Source: CAXBMB01 sp963976695 (GTDB taxonomy: Bacteria; Pseudomonadota; Alphaproteobacteria; Kiloniellales; DSM-21159). Taken from it: a stretch of DNA of 64,000 nucleotides. Location of the stretch: NCBI GenBank assembly GCA_963976695.1, contig CAXBMB010000002.1, forward strand, positions 1 to 64,000, in the 5' to 3' direction. Under the pieces are notes generated by a model that made no database searches, was not told where the DNA came from, and saw nothing but the letters and a program-made list of their open reading frames with translations. A program made the position numbers and the translations under genes. Shown piece after piece: positions 60,505 through 64,000 of the stretch; the first letter of the stretch is position 1, and each line of letters starts with the position of its first letter.

Positions 60505-61470
60505 ATGACTCAATTTCCTGTACAAATCGAACATTCTGGCCTTCGACGCGAGCATCGACCAATGGCGCTGATTCCGACCTATGCTCTCTATGGCGAAAGC
60601 GACCTTTTCCCCGATGTTCTTCACTGTGAATCGATCCAGCGCCGCTCGGCCCTGCTGGGCTGGTCGATCAAGGCCCATCGACATCCCGACTTGCATCAAT
60701 TTTTCTGGATCGCCACCAGTGGCTCGTCACTGCGTCTGGAGGGCGAAGGCTTCGCCCTGCCCGCCGGCTCGGCGCTCTATGTGCCGCCCCTGGCGGTCCA
60801 TGGCTTTGAGTTCGCCGCCAACACCCAAGGCTGGGTGGTGACGGCGCCGCGCTCCATTCTGCAGGAAGCCCTGGGGCTGGAGCGGCCGCTGCTCAAGGGC
60901 AAGAGCGACGGCGCCCTGGCGCGGCTTCGCCAGCCGCTGCTTGAAAGGCTGAGCCGGGACGATCCGCAGTGGCGGCGGCTGTCGGAGCTCTTCGACGCCC
61001 TGGCGGAGGAACATCGTGGCCGCGACAACAGCCGCCCGCTCGCCCTGTTGTCGTGGCTCGGTCTGCTGGCGGTCTGGTTTGCCCGCCGCGCCCAGGCCAA
61101 TCAGGAAGCCGCCGCGCCATCTCGGGCAAGCGACAGCAAGCTGGCGCTGCTGCACCGCTTTCAGCAGCAGGTCGAGGCCCACTATCGCAACGGCCTGAGC
61201 CTGCAAGATCACGCCCGGCGACTGGGCGTTACCGCCACCCATCTGTCACGGGTCTGTCGCGGCGTCCTAGGCCATCCGGCCTCCCAACTGCTGCACCAAC
61301 GCCAGTTGCTGGAAGCCAAGCGGGCGCTGGCCTACACCACCCTCAGCATCGCCGAGGTTGGCTATTCCCTGGGATTTTCCGATCCGGCCTATTTCAGTCG
61401 CTTTTTCGCCAAGCACTGCGGCGAAAGTCCCGGCGCCTATCGAAAGCGCGCCAATCGGCCGATAAAATGA
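60505..61470 (+). CDS. pobR: AraC family regulator, probable activator of pobA
   Basis: A 321-residue regulator with an N-terminal cupin-like sensing domain (HPDLHQFFWIATSGSSLRLEGEGFALPAGSALYVPPLAVHGFEF) and a C-terminal AraC DNA-binding domain of two helix-turn-helix units (LSLQDHARRLGVTATHLSRVCRGVLG and LSIAEVGYSLGFSDPAYFSRFFAKHCGESPGAYRK). This build matches PobR/PobC-type activators that respond to 4-hydroxybenzoate. The position divergent from pobA is the main reason for the specific name. The start is ATG 60505; ATG 60562 would also leave the domain intact. It converges with pcaB, with 22 bp between the stops. Confidence 0.85.
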   Translation: MTQFPVQIEHSGLRREHRPMALIPTYALYGESDLFPDVLHCESIQRRSALLGWSIKAHRHPDLHQFFWIATSGSSLRLEGEGFALPAGSALYVPPLAVHGFEFAANTQGWVVTAPRSILQEALGLERPLLKGKSDGALARLRQPLLERLSRDDPQWRRLSELFDALAEEHRGRDNSRPLALLSWLGLLAVWFARRAQANQEAAAPSRASDSKLALLHRFQQQVEAHYRNGLSLQDHARRLGVTATHLSRVCRGVLGHPASQLLHQRQLLEAKRALAYTTLSIAEVGYSLGFSDPAYFSRFFAKHCGESPGAYRKRANRPIK

Positions 61471-61492
61471 ATTCTGTTAACAATAATGAACG

Positions 61493-62821
61493 CTATTTAT
61501 TTTTGTTCGCTTCGGCCACAACGCGACGAACCAGGTCGTCCGCCACCCCCAGGTAGGTCGCCGGATCAAACACCGCGTCCCAATCCAATGGCAGGTCCGT
61601 GCTTTCCGCCAAGATCTCCTGCAGCGGGCGCTGTTCGGCCAGGGCCGTCCGACAGGCGGTTTTCAGCAGCGCCTGCGCCTGGGGTTTGGGCAGGTGACGG
61701 GCGATGGCGAAGGCCGCCGCCTCGGCCATAAGCAGCCCCTTGGCGCTAGCCAGATTATCCGACATGGCTTGCGGATTGGCCGCAAGGCTGTCGGCCAGCC
61801 CCAGGGCGTGGCGCAGGGCGGCGGCCGTCGCCACCGCCATCTGCGGCAGCACCAGCCATTCCTGCGACCAGGTCGCGCCATCGCGCTCCTGCAGGTGCAA
61901 TAGAGTCTGATGCAGCTGCCCGACCAACCCGGCATTGACGCGCGCCAGGGCTTGAACAATCTCCGCCGACACCGGATTAGCCTTCTGCGGCATGGTGGAG
62001 GACCCGCCGCCGACCCCCGCGCTCACCTCCTGCACCTCCGACTGGCCAAGCAATATCAGATCGCCTGCCATCTTCCCCAGCGACCCGCTGACCAGGGAAA
62101 GCCACCCCGCCAACTCCGCCAAGCTATCACGCTGGCTATGCCACGACATCATCGGGTTGGTCAGGTCCAGTTGGTTGGCCAGGGCATCGGCCACCGCCAG
62201 CCCGGCATCGCCAAGCGCCGACAAGCTGCCGGCGGCCCCGCCGAACTGCAGCATAAACAGCCGCCCCTTCAACTCCTGCAGCCGCGCGCGGTGGCGCAGC
62301 AGCGGCGCCAGCCAATCGGCGATTTTGAGACCAAAGGTCGTCGGGACCGCCTGCTGCGAGCGGGTGCGCGCGACCATCACCTGACCCTGCTGGGCCTGGG
62401 CATGACCGGCCAAGCGGGCGATCACCTGATCCAATTGCCCTTCCACCGCCACCAGATAATCGCGCAGCCGCAGGATCAGGCCGGTATCAATCACATCCTG
62501 GCTGGTTGCCCCCCAATGCACGAACTGGGCGGCCTCGCCGCCGACGGCGTCCTGCAACGCCTTGACCAGGCCGGGAATTGGATTGCCGACCGCGGCCGTG
62601 GCGGCGGACAGCGAGGTCGGCGCCAGCTCCAGCGTCGCACAGGCCTGGACAATGGCCGTCGCGGCCGAGGCGGGAATAATTCCCAATTGTCCCTCCACCT
62701 GCGCCAAGGCCGCCTCAAACCGCAGCAACGCGGCCAAGTTGGCTTCATCGTCGAAATACCGCACCGCCGGGTCGGAAAACAACGGGCCAAAGAGTGGCGA
62801 ATCAAACAGGGAAAGGGTCAT
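61493..62821 (-). CDS. pcaB: 3-carboxy-cis,cis-muconate cycloisomerase PcaB
   Basis: PcaB lactonises 3-carboxy-cis,cis-muconate in the protocatechuate branch of the beta-ketoadipate pathway. The 442-residue protein belongs to the fumarase/aspartase superfamily. It has FVHWGATSQDVIDTGLIL near residue 105, MVARTRSQQAVPTTFGLKIADWL, and the superfamily signature GGSSTMPQKANPVSAEIV near 275. WHSQRDSLAELAGWLSLVSGSLGKMAGDLILL supports PcaB rather than adenylosuccinate lyase. The start is ATG 62821. It lies 110 bp after pcaF in the same direction, so the two are likely one operon. Confidence 0.95.
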   Translation of the reverse strand: MTLSLFDSPLFGPLFSDPAVRYFDDEANLAALLRFEAALAQVEGQLGIIPASAATAIVQACATLELAPTSLSAATAAVGNPIPGLVKALQDAVGGEAAQFVHWGATSQDVIDTGLILRLRDYLVAVEGQLDQVIARLAGHAQAQQGQVMVARTRSQQAVPTTFGLKIADWLAPLLRHRARLQELKGRLFMLQFGGAAGSLSALGDAGLAVADALANQLDLTNPMMSWHSQRDSLAELAGWLSLVSGSLGKMAGDLILLGQSEVQEVSAGVGGGSSTMPQKANPVSAEIVQALARVNAGLVGQLHQTLLHLQERDGATWSQEWLVLPQMAVATAAALRHALGLADSLAANPQAMSDNLASAKGLLMAEAAAFAIARHLPKPQAQALLKTACRTALAEQRPLQEILAESTDLPLDWDAVFDPATYLGVADDLVRRVVAEANKNK

Positions 62822-62931
62822 CGCACCGGGATCGCTTGCTTCAGGACAGCGTCAACTTATAGCGGTTCTGGTGGGCGAGAACCACCAACAAGACCAACCG
62901 GCAAGATCAACTGGCGAGGCCGAGCGGCGTG

Positions 62932-64000
62932 CTAGACCGCCTCCATCGCCATAGCGATCCCCTGGCCCACACCGATACACATGGTGGCCAGGGCTTTTCG
63001 GCCGGATTTCCCGGCGATCTCCAGCGCCGCCGTGCCGGCCAGGCGCGCACCGGAGGCCCCCAACGGATGGCCCAGCGCAATGGCGCCGCCGTTGGGATTG
63101 ACCTTCGCGCTGTCGTCGGCGATCCCCAACTGGCGCAGACACGCCAGCCCTTGCGCGGCGAAGGCTTCGTTCAATTCGATGACGTCGAAGTCCTGCGGGG
63201 TCAGGCCAAGCCGCTGGCAGAGCTTTTGAGTGGCCGGCGTTGGCCCCATTCCCATGATGCGCGGAGCCAGACCCGCCGTGGCGCCGCCCAGCACACGGGC
63301 GAACGGCGTCAACCCGTGCGTCCGGATCGCCGCCTCGGAGGCCACGATCAAGGTCGCGGCGCCGTCATTGACCCCCGAGGCGTTGCCGGCGGTCACCGTG
63401 CCGCCGGCGCGAAAGGGCGCGCGCAGCTTGGCCAGCGCTTCCAGCGTGGTGCCGGCGCGGGGATGTTCATCGCTGTCCACCAGCAGCGGGTCCCCCTTGC
63501 GCTGTTGCAGGCTGACCGGAATGATTTCCTTGGCCAGGCGGCCGTTGGCCTGGGCGGTTGCGGCTTTCTGCTGACTGCGCAGCGCAAAGGCGTCTTGGTC
63601 TTCACGGGAAATCTCATAGGCTTCGGCAACGTTTTCCGCCGTTTCGGGCATGGAATCGATGCCGTAGAGCTGCTCCATCAGCGGATTGACAAAGCGCCAG
63701 CCGATGGTGGTGTCCTCGATCTTCGCGGCGCGCGAAAAGGCGGTTTCCGCCTTGGGCATGACAAAGGGCGCGCGCGACATCGATTCCACACCCCCGGCCA
63801 GCAGCAGATCGGCTTCACCGGCCTTGATCGCCCGCGCCGCCGTGATCACCGCGTCCAAGCCGGAACCGCAAAGCCGGTTAAGCGTCGCGCCCGGCGCGCT
63901 CTCGGGCAGCCCCGCCAGCAGCAAGGCCATTCGCGCCACGTTGCGGTTGTCCTCGCCGGCCTGATTGGCGCAGCCGAAAATCACATCGTCCAGCGCCTGC
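62932..64000 (-). CDS. pcaF: Beta-ketoadipyl-CoA thiolase PcaF (5' end cut by window)
   Basis: PcaF cleaves beta-ketoadipyl-CoA to succinyl-CoA and acetyl-CoA, the last step of the pathway. The visible 356 codons run off the right edge, and about 45 N-terminal residues are missing compared with the usual 400. It has DDVIFGCANQAGEDNRNVARMALLLAGLP, highly typical of PcaF/PaaJ, the nucleophile in LNRLCGSGLDAV, NEAFAAQ, the catalytic His in GHPLGASGARLAG and the second Cys in CIGVGQGIAMAME. The stop is at 62932. The neighbouring pcaB and pobA favour PcaF over the phenylacetate enzyme PaaJ and over acetoacetyl-CoA thiolases. Confidence 0.93.
   Translation of the reverse strand, partial: QALDDVIFGCANQAGEDNRNVARMALLLAGLPESAPGATLNRLCGSGLDAVITAARAIKAGEADLLLAGGVESMSRAPFVMPKAETAFSRAAKIEDTTIGWRFVNPLMEQLYGIDSMPETAENVAEAYEISREDQDAFALRSQQKAATAQANGRLAKEIIPVSLQQRKGDPLLVDSDEHPRAGTTLEALAKLRAPFRAGGTVTAGNASGVNDGAATLIVASEAAIRTHGLTPFARVLGGATAGLAPRIMGMGPTPATQKLCQRLGLTPQDFDVIELNEAFAAQGLACLRQLGIADDSAKVNPNGGAIALGHPLGASGARLAGTAALEIAGKSGRKALATMCIGVGQGIAMAMEAV

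Noticed and set aside
1..64000. CRISPR arrays, tRNA or rRNA genes, insertion sequences, prophage
   Set aside because: No regularly spaced repeats, cloverleaf sequences, transposase or integrase motifs were seen on reading either strand.

Overview
The window is GC-rich DNA from a proteobacterium, most likely an alphaproteobacterium. The evidence is the 41-residue L36 protein that lacks the zinc ligands, the TRAP-type DctPQM system, glycolate oxidase subunits, a CobN/CobO/CobP/CobW cobalamin gene set and a pob/pca aromatic pathway. The order is not determined; Rhodospirillales-like is a guess. No rRNA, tRNA, CRISPR array, phage or insertion sequence was found.

Layout. (1) 1-7.8 kb, housekeeping: glcDE followed by an unrecognised membrane protein cut by the window edge, rpmJ with a clear sigma70-type promoter and tandem terminators, a SAM methyltransferase, a small secreted protein, gpmA and an RNHCP-domain protein. 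(2) 8.0-31.2 kb, a cobalamin supercluster. It holds cobD-cbiB; a leftward operon cobP-cobW-cobN-cobO-cobQ behind a cobalamin riboswitch at about 18.06-18.25 kb; a divergent Ni/Co transporter; the rightward operon cbiX-cobH-cobL-cobI-cbiG/cobJ-cobM; the leftward pair cbiD-cobK; and cobA-cobB. Together these encode the complete early-cobalt (anaerobic-type) corrin ring route from uroporphyrinogen III, except for precorrin-2 oxidation, plus amidation, adenosylation and aminopropanol attachment. The late-insertion chelatase subunit CobN is present as well and looks redundant for that route. (3) 31.2-33.3 kb, queC-queE-queD for preQ0/queuosine. (4) 33.4-37.3 kb, a serine hydrolase, an FAD amine-oxidase-like protein and a radical SAM protein. 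(5) 37.4-43.5 kb, a catabolic island: TRAP transporter dctP-dctQ-dctM, a GntR regulator, a DHDPS-family lyase/deaminase and an SDR. Repeated TGATATATCA boxes lie in the dctP/gntR intergenic region and before the lyase gene. (6) 43.8-47.4 kb, two conserved-looking hypotheticals, an EamA-type exporter and an MFS transporter. (7) 47.4-53.8 kb, a dmdA-acuI pair (DMSP demethylase and acryloyl-CoA reductase) next to a divergent LysR gene, then an ICMT-like methyltransferase, a bicupin, a crotonase that lacks both hydratase glutamates, and an Lrp/AsnC regulator. (8) 53.9-59.0 kb, sbcDC. (9) 59.2-64 kb, the 4-hydroxybenzoate/beta-ketoadipate genes pobA, an AraC regulator, pcaB and a pcaF cut by the window end.

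The most informative observations are the mixed cobalamin pathway with its riboswitch, the GntR box regulon, and the dmdA-acuI-LysR locus. I did not find a convincing wholly new defence or mobile system. Family calls rest on motifs and remembered family features, not on database searches.
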